NCBI GenBank assembly: GCA_947054505.1
Contig: CAMRWU010000008.1
Coordinates: forward strand, 1-64,000
Reading direction: 5' to 3'
Length of the DNA stretch: 64,000 bases
Origin: an uncultured Pseudomonadota bacterium
Lineage (GTDB): Bacteria; Pseudomonadota; Alphaproteobacteria; RF32; CAG-239
Shown: positions 46,905 through 56,098 of the stretch, piece by piece
Numbering within the stretch: position 1 is the first letter of the stretch
How the letters are laid out: each line of letters opens with the position of its first letter
Position numbers and translations under genes: made by a program
The notes under the pieces: model-generated
The model's database searches: none
Seen by the model: the letters and a program-made list of their open reading frames with translations, nothing else
Told to the model about the DNA's origin: nothing

Positions 46905-48097
46905 TTTATTGTTTCTTGTTTAATGATTTGCGATAAAAATTGGGTTATATTTTTTAGTCTTGATTCAGGATCTAGTAATTCAAAACAACGGATTTGACCT
47001 TGTTTTCCTATTTGATACATTTGAGGGATGTTTTCTATTAAATGAATGCATTTTTTTAGGATATGATTTATTTCAGGTTTGATTATCACAATATCTTTGT
47101 TGTCTGTAAAACCATCATTGTTTTTCAATTCATCTGTAGTTAATAGTGTGCAACCAAAAGCTAAAGCATCAGCTCCTAAAGGAAAACCATCAAAATTTCC
47201 GTGATATAATTTTTCTAAGCGATTGGGGGAGATACAGATATCCATTTGTGAATAGAATTTTAGTAGGAAATCTTTATTTTGAAATCCGTAGAAAGTAATC
47301 CTGTCGTTGATACTTGATATATCTATATCATTTGGAGTGAAGTTGCCAACAACGTGAAATCTGACAAAGGAATATTTTGGGGAAAGTTGTTTTGCCGTTT
47401 CAATAAATAGATCATAACCTTTATCCACTCCTTGAGAAGAATATTTGCAAGCTACAAAGCATATATCTAAAGTATTTTTATTTTGTGGATAATAAATTTT
47501 ATTTGGGATTTCGTTTTTGAAAAATTGAATGTATGTGCCAAATTCATAATGGATGAGTTTTTTCGGACATAATTTCTTTTCTAAAAGGTAATTCCGAGTG
47601 ATATGTTGTGTTACAATTACCCCTCTGAAATATGGACTACTGAATATTCTTTTACACATAGCATCTGAAGATGGATTGTTTAGGCCAAAAGCACCTCCCG
47701 GATAAAGCACAAAAACAAAAGGAATTTTGTTTTTTTCAAGATATGGGAGCAATGTGTATGTTTGAGCTAAAAAATATGAATAGCATAGTTGTACAGAATG
47801 TAAGTGCTTGGGAAGGTAGTGAATGCGCTTTCTATTTTCAGGGTAGTACATCAAATAGTTTTTTAGGTTTTTTTTGAATTTCTTTTTTTTTATTCCATAA
47901 CAGTGACTAAACCACGCATCTTCTTTAGGTTTTATTGGAAACATTGAGAAAGCAATACTGGAGGGAATGTTTTTTAATATTCCGTTGATTTCAAAATTTC
48001 TAAAGCCAAAAGGATAAGGTTGAGGAAATTGATCATCAATGATTATCAAATCATGTTTTGGACGTTGAAATAGAGATATGAGAAATTTGAAAAGCAT
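46901..48097 (-). CDS. Family 4-type (GT-B) glycosyltransferase (398 aa)
   Basis: The C-terminal half shows the GT-B pattern of family 4: DICFVACKYSSQGVDKGYDL, FHVVGNF, ITFYGFQNKDFLLKFYSQMD (Y-G-x-x near the sugar site) and NFDGFPLGADALAFGCTLLTT with the E/D-G-F-P-x4-EA-like motif, here DGFPLGADALA. The N-terminal half is poorly conserved. Start 48097 lies 7 bp after the stop of the aminotransferase. AT-rich, with many Lys/Asn/Ile, and no Shine-Dalgarno. It may have been acquired. Confidence 0.75.
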   Translation of the reverse strand: MLFKFLISLFQRPKHDLIIIDDQFPQPYPFGFRNFEINGILKNIPSSIAFSMFPIKPKEDAWFSHCYGIKKKKFKKNLKNYLMYYPENRKRIHYLPKHLHSVQLCYSYFLAQTYTLLPYLEKNKIPFVFVLYPGGAFGLNNPSSDAMCKRIFSSPYFRGVIVTQHITRNYLLEKKLCPKKLIHYEFGTYIQFFKNEIPNKIYYPQNKNTLDICFVACKYSSQGVDKGYDLFIETAKQLSPKYSFVRFHVVGNFTPNDIDISSINDRITFYGFQNKDFLLKFYSQMDICISPNRLEKLYHGNFDGFPLGADALAFGCTLLTTDELKNNDGFTDNKDIVIIKPEINHILKKCIHLIENIPQMYQIGKQGQIRCFELLDPESRLKNITQFLSQIIKQETIK

Positions 48098-48104
48098 CGT
48101 TTTT

Positions 48105-49199
48105 TTAAGATAGTTGAGACAATATGATATCGCAAATGCGGGTGATGTCGCTGTCTGATAGTGTTGGATATAGCGGCAGGCATGCAATGCGAGAGCAGAT
48201 GTCTTCAGATACCGGACAAGACATCTTGTTTTTGAGGTATGGCAATGTGTTCAGGCTCGGATAGAAATATCTGCGTGGAAAGATATGTTCTGCATTTAAG
48301 GCCGCGAAAACATTTAACAATTGATTTTCATCTTTGAAAACGACTGGATAATAGGCGTAGTTGTAATCCAGCCCTTGTTGTGTTTTCGGGCGTTGGACAA
48401 TGGCCTTCAATTTGGCGTCGTAAGCATCACAAACTCGTTTGCGTTCGTGTATGATTTCGTCAATGTGTGGAAAATTTGCCAAGCCCATGGCGGCGTTAAA
48501 TTCGGATTGTTTGCCGTTAATTCCTAGTGTGTAATGTTCATCACAATTATGTCCGAAACGTTTGCACAAATCCAAGTGTTTGGCCGTTTCATTGCCACAA
48601 TTGACAATACAGGCACCGCCCTCAATTGTATGAAAGAGTTTTGTGGCGTGGAACGACAAAGTGCTGATATCACCATAGCTGACCAACGATTTTCCATTAT
48701 AGCGACTACCAAAAGCGTGAGCTGCGTCATAAATCACTTTTAGATTGTGTTGTTTTGCGATTTGTTCAATTTTTTCTACGTCGCAGGCGTAACCAAACAC
48801 ATGAACAGGCATGATTGCTTTGGTGTCGGAAGTGATGGCGGCTTCGATTTTGTTTGCGTCAATCGTAAAATTATTTGGTTCAATATCAACAAAAACCGGA
48901 GTGCACCGTTCCCACAAGATGCTTGAGGTGGTTGCTACATAGCTAAATGGCGTGGTGATGATTTCACCATCGTCGATTTCTAACGCCTTTAAAGCCAGTT
49001 GTAGTGCTATTGTGCCATTGCTGACATATTGAAGGTTGTCTATATCCAGAAATTTTTGGAGTTTTTTTTCAAGCTCTTGAAGCAAAGGTCCCTGATTGGT
49101 CAAGATGCCGTTATCATAAATTTGACGAATGTAGGTTTCGTAGTCTTCTATCGGTGGTAAAAACGACTTAGTGACGTATATGTTCTCAGGCGTATCCAT
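48105..49199 (-). CDS. DegT/DnrJ/EryC1-family sugar aminotransferase
   Basis: This is a PLP enzyme that adds an amino group to a nucleotide-linked keto-sugar. Visible: NGTIALQLALKALEI (phosphate-binding), PVHVFGYACDVEKI, the YDAAHAFGSRYNGKS motif with the PLP-stacking Asp, and the Schiff-base lysine in LSFHATKLFHTIEGGA (about residue 186). 364 aa. AGGAAG precedes the ATG. First gene of the polysaccharide cluster; the amino sugar product cannot be named. Confidence 0.9.
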   Translation of the reverse strand: MDTPENIYVTKSFLPPIEDYETYIRQIYDNGILTNQGPLLQELEKKLQKFLDIDNLQYVSNGTIALQLALKALEIDDGEIITTPFSYVATTSSILWERCTPVFVDIEPNNFTIDANKIEAAITSDTKAIMPVHVFGYACDVEKIEQIAKQHNLKVIYDAAHAFGSRYNGKSLVSYGDISTLSFHATKLFHTIEGGACIVNCGNETAKHLDLCKRFGHNCDEHYTLGINGKQSEFNAAMGLANFPHIDEIIHERKRVCDAYDAKLKAIVQRPKTQQGLDYNYAYYPVVFKDENQLLNVFAALNAEHIFPRRYFYPSLNTLPYLKNKMSCPVSEDICSRIACLPLYPTLSDSDITRICDIILSQLS

Positions 49200-49233
49200 T
49201 TTAACTTCCTATTTTTATAAATCTGAAAACAGG

Positions 49234-49386
49234 ATGGAAACGTCGAAACACAACCTCTTGTTCATTATACCCAAAACAAGCTTTTCCGCATCGGCAGAAA
49301 AACTGTTTAGATACAACAAATTTGAGGTTGTTGCACTGCATCAAAAAGAGCTTTCGACGGCTCCGCTCCTTGTTTCAGGAACTTGA
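49234..49386 (+). CDS. Possible short peptide (50 aa), doubtful
   Basis: A 50-codon frame begins METSKHNLLFIIPKTSFS and has ACAGG just before the ATG. No recognised features; it may be the 5' remnant of a gene or chance. The rest of the 392-bp gap (49200-49592) shows only AT-rich DNA and a probable promoter region for the gene at 49593. Confidence 0.22.
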   Translation: METSKHNLLFIIPKTSFSASAEKLFRYNKFEVVALHQKELSTAPLLVSGT

Positions 49387-49592
49387 AAGCGACAGAATCG
49401 CTAACCGATTCTTATGATAGCGTGTTTGGTGTGTAATTCAATACTAAAAGTGGTGGGCTGTGTAAATTTTTGGCAATGTTTAAAATCATAATGTTTTTTT
49501 AATATGTTGATGTTTAGAATTGATATTTGTAGAAATCTATATCATATTAAGCTCTGATATTAGAGTATTTTTATTTGTGAGGCTTGAGAATT

Positions 49593-50594
49593 ATGGGTAG
49601 AGCAGCGTTGAAAACCAAGAGATTGTTGAAAAAAATGATTTCATGGGCGGGATTGTTTTTCTTTGTGGTGGCGGCATATATGCTTTATGTGCAACTGTCA
49701 AAGTATAGTTGGGAAGAGATTCGGGACGCCCTGTTCAGTATTCCGTCGCGCAATTTATTGTGGGCTTGTTTGGCATCGTTTTTTGGGTATGTGGCTTTGT
49801 CGTCATATGATTATTTAGCTTTGCGCTATATTAAACGCAAGTTGGCGGCGTGGAAGTGGATCTTTGCCGGTGTTATCGGTTTTTCGGTTAGTAATAATGC
49901 CGGTCATGCCATTGTTTCCGGCGGAACTATCCGTTATCGCCTTTATACACGCTGGCGTTTTCATGGGGCAGAAATTGTCAAGATGGTGACTTTTTCAGGT
50001 TTTACATACTTGGTTGCCTGCTTCTTTTTGATTATCATGGGGTATATTTTGACACCTAATCACGCCTTTGGAGAAGGTTCGGTTTCGAAGATGACAACAT
50101 TGTCTGTGACCGTGGTTTCCGTAATCGGGCTATTGGTGTATTTCGGAGCTTCGCTTTTTTATAAAAAGCCGTTTGTTATTAAAGGAATTGAATTTGACAT
50201 GCCGAGCTTTAAAATGGCGTTGGCGCAGGTGTTTATCGGTGCGGCGGATATTTTGATGGCATCTTTAGTTTTGTATTTCTCGTTGATTCCGTTTGTGGAT
50301 ATCTCGTTTGATACATTTATGGGGGTGTTTATTATTGCTCAGGTTCTGGGTGTGTTCAGTCAGGTTCCGGGGGGATTGGGGGTTTTTGAAGGACTGTTTA
50401 TGTACATTATCCCCGGAGAGCATAATCAGGCCACGTTGTTCGGTGCTTTGATTGCGTATCGCATTATTTATTATTTGTTGCCATTGGTTTTTTCCGCCAT
50501 CATCTTGATTTCATACGAAAGTTATTTGAAATTTGTGAGGAAGCAACGATTGGAAAAGTTGAAGCTTTTTAAAGCCGAAAACGTGAAGGAGTAA
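49593..50594 (+). CDS. UPF0104/MprF-flippase-like membrane protein (333 aa)
   Basis: About eight membrane helices and the conserved core of the YbhN/UPF0104 (lysylphosphatidylglycerol synthase N-terminal) family: GVIGFSVSNNAGHAIVSGGTIRYRLY (glycine-rich signature, residues about 90-115) and QVLGVFSQVPGGLGVFEGLFM (PGGLGVFE motif). In this family such domains flip lipids; the aminoacyl-transferase half of MprF is absent. The start is ATG 49593, with GAGG ten bases upstream; an in-frame TTG nine bases earlier is less likely. Confidence 0.88.
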   Translation: MGRAALKTKRLLKKMISWAGLFFFVVAAYMLYVQLSKYSWEEIRDALFSIPSRNLLWACLASFFGYVALSSYDYLALRYIKRKLAAWKWIFAGVIGFSVSNNAGHAIVSGGTIRYRLYTRWRFHGAEIVKMVTFSGFTYLVACFFLIIMGYILTPNHAFGEGSVSKMTTLSVTVVSVIGLLVYFGASLFYKKPFVIKGIEFDMPSFKMALAQVFIGAADILMASLVLYFSLIPFVDISFDTFMGVFIIAQVLGVFSQVPGGLGVFEGLFMYIIPGEHNQATLFGALIAYRIIYYLLPLVFSAIILISYESYLKFVRKQRLEKLKLFKAENVKE

Positions 50595-50597
50595 TGA

Positions 50598-50627
50598 AAA
50601 ATCCCCGAATATTCGGGGATTTTTTTT
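50598..50627. terminator. Bidirectional terminator
   Basis: Stem AAATCCCCGAAT/ATTCGGGGATTT with no more than a minimal loop, A and T tracts on both sides. Serves the two converging genes. Confidence 0.88.
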
Positions 50628-50628
50628 G

Positions 50629-51084
50629 TTAATCGTTATTCAGAAAACCGTTGACCTGTTCCACAAAATAGTCGTTAAAACTAACCGGATCTGTGGTCAT
50701 GTTTTGCAGTCCCTCGATTTTTTTGTAGCCAAAGTCTGCGCCGTCATTAACGCGGACCATGACAACTTCCAAAGGTTGACTCAGCTGGTAAGTTTCAATG
50801 AAGTTGTTTTCTCCATCGTTTTCATAGTTAATCAAAAACATATTGTAGGTGTCTATAAAGTTTTGATTATACGACTGTTCTATCATTTCAACAGCTTGAG
50901 CGCATTCATAACAAGGTTGATTGTTGAAAAAGACATAGATAATTGATTTGTCGTAGTTGGGATTGTTTTCTTCGAAGTACGGTTGCGATCCTTGGCTGGC
51001 CATATAGCCATCGGTGTTTTCAACTTGAGCAATGGCGGGAAAACTGATAAACAGAGCCATTAAGAATGTATAAATTTTGCGCAT
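50629..51084 (-). CDS. Secreted thioredoxin-like protein with CxxC (151 aa)
   Basis: The N-terminal signal peptide (about residues 1-19, MRKIYTFLMALFISFPAIAQ) is followed by a thioredoxin-like beginning: SIIYVFFNNQPCYECAQAVEMIEQ with CYEC at about residues 58-61, where thioredoxin-fold oxidoreductases keep their redox pair. The rest is short and lacks a clear cis-Pro motif (PLEVVMVRVNDG is a candidate region). Probably periplasmic thiol redox or a substrate-like protein. The ribosome-binding site AGGAG is inside a 13-bp terminator-like hairpin that directly precedes the ATG. Confidence 0.7.
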   Translation of the reverse strand: MRKIYTFLMALFISFPAIAQVENTDGYMASQGSQPYFEENNPNYDKSIIYVFFNNQPCYECAQAVEMIEQSYNQNFIDTYNMFLINYENDGENNFIETYQLSQPLEVVMVRVNDGADFGYKKIEGLQNMTTDPVSFNDYFVEQVNGFLNND

Positions 51085-51085
51085 A

Positions 51086-51121
51086 AAAAAACTCCTGATT
51101 GGGCAATATCAGGAGTTTTTC
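51086..51121 (-). terminator. Hairpin acting as pepP terminator and covering the next gene's ribosome site
   Basis: On the minus strand AAAAACTCCTGAT pairs with ATCAGGAGTTTTT across an 8-nt loop (13 bp), with T run. It terminates pepP. The 3' arm contains AGGAG seven bases before the ATG at 51084, so the same stem would block translation of the thioredoxin-like gene in any read-through mRNA. Confidence 0.8.
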
Positions 51122-51136
51122 TGATATATGCCGAGG

Positions 51137-52819
51137 TTAAAACGGGGAACAAGCTGTCTTAAGCCAATTTTTGACGTCTGCGGATACCAAAGGTGTCAGT
51201 TCTTGCAAGACGGTTTGGTGATAATGGTTCAGCCAGTCTTTCTCTTTATTATTCAATAGATATTTATTGATGAGGCGTTTATCAATAGGTACTAAGGTCA
51301 GGGGAACAAAATGACACATCGGACGTTCGAACTCCGGATTGTCGTCATTTTGGATAACTGTCAGGTTTTCGATGCGAATGCCATATTCTCCGGCTTTGTA
51401 ATATCCGGGTTCAATGGAGGTTATCATTTGCGGTTCCAGTCCCGTGGAGTTGCTTCGCGGCGATAAGGAGTGCGGTCCTTCGTGGACATTCAGGAAGTGA
51501 CCGACGCCGTGTCCTGTTCCGTGATTGTAGTCTTTGCCATATTGCCAAAGTTGGGCGCGAGCAAGAGCGTCAATTGCCGAACCGGCGGTTCCCTGCGGGA
51601 AGAGCGCCGAGGCTGCGGCAATATGTGCTTTTAGAACTTGAGTAAAACTGTCGATGATTTCCTGATTTTTGACAGTACCGATGGCAATGGTTCTGGTGAT
51701 ATCGGTGGTGCCGTCAAGGTATTGGGCTCCACTGTCCAAGAGTAAAATGTTTCCGTCTTCTAATTTAAGGTTGGTTTTGGCGGATGGTTGATAATGGACG
51801 ATTGCGCCGTTTGAGGCGAAACCGGCGATGGTTTCAAAACTGTTGCCGTAAAAGTTTGGTTGCTGAGCGCGGAAGTCATGTAATTTGTCAACAACAGAAA
51901 GTTCATCTTGTCCTTGCCAGTTGTTTTCCAGCCAATGCAAAAAGTTGACAACGGCAACGGCATCGCGTTTGTGAGCATTTTTAAAACCATTCAGCTCGAT
52001 CTGATTTTTGACCGCTTTCCAATTTTGTACCGGATTAGGCATATTAATCAGCCACAGGCGGTGGTCTTTCATAATATTTTGCAATTGTTTCGGAGTTTGA
52101 TTGTAGCTCAGTCCGATGGTGCAACCGCGCAGTTGAGCCAGTTCGGTTTCGATTTTTTTGAAATCGGTGGTGAATAGACTGATTTCTCCTTGAGCATCAA
52201 TCAGGGCAAAAGCTCTTAACAAAGGTGTGTCGGCCAGCGTTTCTGAACGCAGGTTGGTTAGCCATGATACACAGTCTGGTTCGCACATGAAGAATGCATC
52301 AAGCTTTTTTTCCTGCATAAATTTTGTGAGATAGGAGATTTTTTCGTCCATGGAAACACCGGCGTATTTGATGTCATGTTCAAAAATTTCCACTTCTTTG
52401 GCACTGAGACGGTTGCCCAGCAGTTGGTGTTTATCTTCAACAAAGGTGTGTTTTTTTAGGCTACGGCCCCAATAGTCGACCTCACTGATACTGTGACACC
52501 ACGGATTATAAGCGATTTTGCAAGGGTCATCGAGATTGTTTTGCATCCAAGTTGCCAAACTGTCTTTGGAGCAGACAACGGTAATTTGTTCCGGATTAAC
52601 CTCTTTGGCGGCTTGCAGTTCGTATCTGCCGTCGACAAACAAATAGGCTTTGTTTCGGAAAACAAGCAGAGTGCCTGCAGATCCGCTAAAACCGCAGAGT
52701 TCTTCGACTTTATTTTCTTCCGGCAAGATGTCTTGTCCCAAAAACATATTGCCACGGGTGACGATATAGGCGTCAACATTTTGAGTGATAAGGTTTTTTT
52801 GTAATTCTTGCAGAGTCAT
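51137..52819 (-). CDS. pepP: Xaa-Pro aminopeptidase (M24B)
   Basis: Cleaves N-terminal residues before proline. Two creatinase-type N-domains precede the pita-bread catalytic domain (about residue 290 on). Metal ligands: Asp in LLDSGAQYLDGTTDITRT, His in GHGVGHFLNVHEGPH, Glu in SIEPGYY and in GIRIENL. 560 aa, as in the longer eukaryotic-like bacterial forms (residues 520-560 form the C-terminal extension). The coding frame follows prmA by 3 bp on the same strand. Confidence 0.93.
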   Translation of the reverse strand: MTLQELQKNLITQNVDAYIVTRGNMFLGQDILPEENKVEELCGFSGSAGTLLVFRNKAYLFVDGRYELQAAKEVNPEQITVVCSKDSLATWMQNNLDDPCKIAYNPWCHSISEVDYWGRSLKKHTFVEDKHQLLGNRLSAKEVEIFEHDIKYAGVSMDEKISYLTKFMQEKKLDAFFMCEPDCVSWLTNLRSETLADTPLLRAFALIDAQGEISLFTTDFKKIETELAQLRGCTIGLSYNQTPKQLQNIMKDHRLWLINMPNPVQNWKAVKNQIELNGFKNAHKRDAVAVVNFLHWLENNWQGQDELSVVDKLHDFRAQQPNFYGNSFETIAGFASNGAIVHYQPSAKTNLKLEDGNILLLDSGAQYLDGTTDITRTIAIGTVKNQEIIDSFTQVLKAHIAAASALFPQGTAGSAIDALARAQLWQYGKDYNHGTGHGVGHFLNVHEGPHSLSPRSNSTGLEPQMITSIEPGYYKAGEYGIRIENLTVIQNDDNPEFERPMCHFVPLTLVPIDKRLINKYLLNNKEKDWLNHYHQTVLQELTPLVSADVKNWLKTACSPF

Positions 52820-52822
52820 GAT

Positions 52823-53692
52823 TTATACCTTTTGCATGAGGGCGGCGCGCCAGTTGTCCTGTTCGTACAGTTTGATGAGTTGCATGCCTTGTTTTTGATA
52901 TTCCGAAATAATCCAATCGCTTTGATCTTCAACAAAGCCGGATAAAATGCAGTAGCCACCGCTTTTGAGATTGCGCTGAATGTCGGTTGCCATCGATAAA
53001 AGCGGACGGGCCAGAATATTGGCCAAGATTAAATCATAAGGTGCGTTTTGTTTGACAATATCGGCTTGACAACCATCACTGACATCGGTGGCAATGAGGT
53101 GACCAACGAGGTTGTCTTCGGCATTTTGGCGGGTTACCCAAACAGATTCTTGGTCGATGTCAACCGCGGTGATTTGACATTCTGTCTGCCAGAGTTTGGC
53201 GGCAGCAAGTGATAAAATTCCTGAACCGGTGCCAATGTCCAATATCTTATAGGCTTTAAAATTTTGATGGTAAAGCTCGCAAATGGCTTTCAGGCAACTG
53301 CGGGTGGTTTGATGATCAGAACCAAAAGCGGTTGCGGCGTAGATTTTCATGGGGATTTTCTTCGTTTGCGGAGCGCTCGTTTCATGCACGCCGTAAATCA
53401 AGAAGTCTTCAACCTCAAAAGGAGGAAAGCGGATGACATAGTCTTTTAGCCAATTGCTGCTTTCCAATCGTTCTATTTTGTATTTTGGTAGGAGGATACC
53501 GGCTGTTTTTGCCGCTTGTTGCATATCTTCTTCTGAGAAAGCATTGCCGATGTAGCCGATATATTCGTCATTGCCGTCATCATCAAAATTGCAAGCGTTA
53601 ACCTCAAAATAGTCGTCTAAAAAATTTTCAAATTCCGGTGACGGAATTTCTACGGAAGAGAATGTCACCTGCCAGCAACTGCTCATATTCAT
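52823..53692 (-). CDS. prmA: Ribosomal protein L11 methyltransferase
   Basis: Methylates L11 (made by rplK in this window). SAM motif ILDIGTGSGILSLAAAKLW (about residues 148-166), and the NPPY-like site reads NILARPL (about 225). N-terminal substrate domain as in PrmA. Start 53692 (MNMSSCWQV) has AGGAAA nearby; a longer start is possible. 289 aa. Followed after 3 bp by pepP. Confidence 0.9.
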   Translation of the reverse strand: MNMSSCWQVTFSSVEIPSPEFENFLDDYFEVNACNFDDDGNDEYIGYIGNAFSEEDMQQAAKTAGILLPKYKIERLESSNWLKDYVIRFPPFEVEDFLIYGVHETSAPQTKKIPMKIYAATAFGSDHQTTRSCLKAICELYHQNFKAYKILDIGTGSGILSLAAAKLWQTECQITAVDIDQESVWVTRQNAEDNLVGHLIATDVSDGCQADIVKQNAPYDLILANILARPLLSMATDIQRNLKSGGYCILSGFVEDQSDWIISEYQKQGMQLIKLYEQDNWRAALMQKV

Positions 53693-53796
53693 CTTTGTTT
53701 TCCTGTTATGAACATTGGTTAAATCCATTATTTACAAACGGAGTTTATCGTATAATAATTAACAATAAATTTAATTTGTCGTGAAGAGAAAAATAA

Positions 53797-54567
53797 ATGA
53801 CTAAAAAGTTTACGCCGTTGCTGATGTTGTTGCTTGCCGGATGTGTCTATGCCGGTGAGATTGATGTCCTTAAATCCCGCAAGGGCTTTTTTACATTTTT
53901 GAACAGTTATTCCGTTGATCGTTTTAATGATCAGCAGGAATTTGTTAAGAGCGAACATCTGAATGATCGTAATTATAAACTTAATCAGTCAATGACGGCT
54001 TTTCGCGGTTATACAGTATTGAATAACAAGACGTATCGCCGTGATTGGTATCAGCAAAATTTTGTTGTTCCCAATCGAACGGGAACGCTGAGCAGTGGTG
54101 GTATTTCTCATACTTATAAAAAGGATGAAAAGCAACGTATCTTGGGACAAACAAAAATTGATGGTAAAGTTTGGCGTATTATTCCGGGAGAAGATGACGA
54201 GTTTGTTTATCTGATTGATGAGGATGGCAAATTTAGAAATCAAGCCGGAAAACTTGACGGTTCCCGTCTTGTTTTGCTAGATACGGAATATGAAGTGTTG
54301 CCCGATGATTTTCGGATGGTAGATGTAGCGTCGACTTCAAGTATGCAGTCTAAACCTGTTCTCGGATTTGATGTTAAATATGAGGGGATTAAAAACGATC
54401 GTTTGTGGTTTACCTATTTTGATTATAGTTCAGTTCAGGGCGGAAAAGGCACTTTTGAGGAAATCAGTTTTCCCAATAAGCCGGGGCTGATTGAAATCAA
54501 CGGTTTTGGTATCCGTGTTTTGAAAGCCGATAATGAACGGTTGGATTATATGGTTATCCGCGAATAA
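53797..54567 (+). CDS. Hypothetical lipoprotein (256 aa)
   Basis: The signal peptide has a lipobox LLAGC (Cys about residue 16), so it is probably a membrane lipoprotein. Beta-rich mature part with several Trp/Tyr and no recognised motif. The family is unknown to me. A weak GAAGAG stretch precedes the ATG. It is divergent from prmA and upstream of yebC. Confidence 0.65.
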   Translation: MTKKFTPLLMLLLAGCVYAGEIDVLKSRKGFFTFLNSYSVDRFNDQQEFVKSEHLNDRNYKLNQSMTAFRGYTVLNNKTYRRDWYQQNFVVPNRTGTLSSGGISHTYKKDEKQRILGQTKIDGKVWRIIPGEDDEFVYLIDEDGKFRNQAGKLDGSRLVLLDTEYEVLPDDFRMVDVASTSSMQSKPVLGFDVKYEGIKNDRLWFTYFDYSSVQGGKGTFEEISFPNKPGLIEINGFGIRVLKADNERLDYMVIRE

Positions 54568-54705
54568 TAAAAAGGTTGTCTAGCTGGTGACTAATACAGA
54601 TTGAATGTTTGTATAATTTTTATCTGACTTCTTAAAAAAATCTTGCGCCTTTTTTCTGCTTGATGTATAAAGCTTGCGAGTTTATGAATTTTAAGGAGTA
54701 TATCA

Positions 54706-55455
54706 ATGTCTGGACACTCCCAGTTTAAGAATATTATGTACCGTAAAGGTGCGCAGGATGCTAAGAAAGCAAAGGTGTTTGCCAAGTTGGCTCGCGATAT
54801 AACCATTGCCGCCAAGAGCGGATTGCCCGAACCGGATAAAAATCCCCGTTTGCGTTTGGCTATTCAGGCGGCTCGTGCTGAAAGTATGCCGAAAGACAAT
54901 ATTGAACGTGCTATTGCCAAAGCCAGCCAGAGTGCCGGTGGTGATGATTATGTATCTGTTCGTTATGAGGGGTTTGGCCCCGGTAAGGTTGCCGTTATTG
55001 TTGAGGCTTTGACCGATAATAAAAACCGTACAGCCGGTAATGTTCGCACCATTTTTGGTAAACGCGGCGGTGTGATGGGCGAGAGCGGTTCTGTTACTTT
55101 TAACTTTGAGCGTATCGGTTATATTCAATATCCGTTGGCCACGGCAGATGCCGACAAGATGTTTGAGTCTGCGTTGGAAGCCGGTGCTAATGATGTGTTG
55201 TCCGAAGATGAAAATCATGAGATTGAAACTCTTCCGGATGATTTGAACGTGGTTACCGAAGCATTGGAAAAACAATTCGGCACACCGTCTGCTTCTCGTT
55301 TGGATTGGAAACCGATGGTTAAAACCGATATCAATGATGTGGAAACAGCTCAGAAGTTTTTGGATTTTGTTGATGCATTGGAAGATGATGACGATGTTCA
55401 ACATGTTTATCATAATGCCGAGATTTCTGATGATGTTATGCAGAAATTAGCTTAA
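54706..55455 (+). CDS. yebC: YebC/PmpR-family regulator
   Basis: Begins MSGHSQFKNIMYRKGAQDAKKAKVF and has the family's central motif RYEGFGPGKVAVIVEALTDNKNRT. YebC proteins act in translation of difficult (proline-rich) sequences and as transcription regulators; the role here is open. 249 aa. AAGGAG lies eight bases before the ATG. It starts the yebC-ruvC-ruvA-ruvB neighbourhood conserved in proteobacteria. Terminator after it. Confidence 0.95.
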   Translation: MSGHSQFKNIMYRKGAQDAKKAKVFAKLARDITIAAKSGLPEPDKNPRLRLAIQAARAESMPKDNIERAIAKASQSAGGDDYVSVRYEGFGPGKVAVIVEALTDNKNRTAGNVRTIFGKRGGVMGESGSVTFNFERIGYIQYPLATADADKMFESALEAGANDVLSEDENHEIETLPDDLNVVTEALEKQFGTPSASRLDWKPMVKTDINDVETAQKFLDFVDALEDDDDVQHVYHNAEISDDVMQKLA

Positions 55456-55470
55456 ACTTAAAACAAGAAA

Positions 55471-55507
55471 GATCCCCTGCATTTTGATAATGCGGGGGAT
55501 TTTTTTT
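55471..55507 (+). terminator. Terminator of yebC
   Basis: Stem GATCCCCTGCATT/AATGCGGGGGAT with one G-T pair, loop TTGAT, seven T. So ruvC needs its own promoter. Confidence 0.9.
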
Positions 55508-55615
55508 AGAGTTCAATGCAAGGAAGTACCATATGTTTGTGGAAAGCCAAATTAGCGATTGGATTTTGGTTTGTATGGCGCTATGCTTAAAGCAATGTAT
55601 TTTGAGAGGATGATT

Positions 55616-56098
55616 ATGACCAGAATTTTGGGGCTTGATCCGAGTTTGTCGTCAACAGGATGGGCTGTGATTGAAGCAGAAAACAATCGTTTGCGCTATG
55701 TGGCTGACGGTTTTATTAAGACAGATACAAAAAAAGAACTTCCGGAGCGCTTGGCGGATATTTTGGGTGTGTTGCGGCAGGTTATTGAACTGTACAAGCC
55801 TGATCAGGCGGCAATTGAAAAGGTGTTTTTGAATTCAAACGCGGTGTCAACCATCAAACTCGGTATGGCGCGTGGTGTGGTGATTATGGCGCCGGCATTG
55901 TATCAGATTCCGGTAACGGAGTATGAGCCGAATAAGGTTAAAAAAGCGGTTGTCGGTGTCGGGCATGCCGATAAAAATCAGGTGGAAAAAATGGTGCAGA
56001 TTTTGCTTCCGGGGTGTAAGCCGAAGAACAATGACTCTTCCGACGCTTTGGCAATTGCTATTTGTCATTTTAACTCGCGGGGAGGCGTGTTTCGGTGA
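55616..56098 (+). CDS. ruvC: Holliday junction endonuclease RuvC
   Basis: Resolves Holliday junctions. RNase H-like acidic residues: Asp in ILGLDPSLSSTGW (about residue 7), Glu in AAIEKVFLN (about 67), and the C-terminal HADKNQVEKMVQIL…DSSDALAIAICH with the last Asp pair. 160 aa. Start 55616 has GAGAGGA upstream; one more ATG is two codons earlier. Its TGA overlaps the GTG of the HD gene. Confidence 0.93.
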   Translation: MTRILGLDPSLSSTGWAVIEAENNRLRYVADGFIKTDTKKELPERLADILGVLRQVIELYKPDQAAIEKVFLNSNAVSTIKLGMARGVVIMAPALYQIPVTEYEPNKVKKAVVGVGHADKNQVEKMVQILLPGCKPKNNDSSDALAIAICHFNSRGGVFR

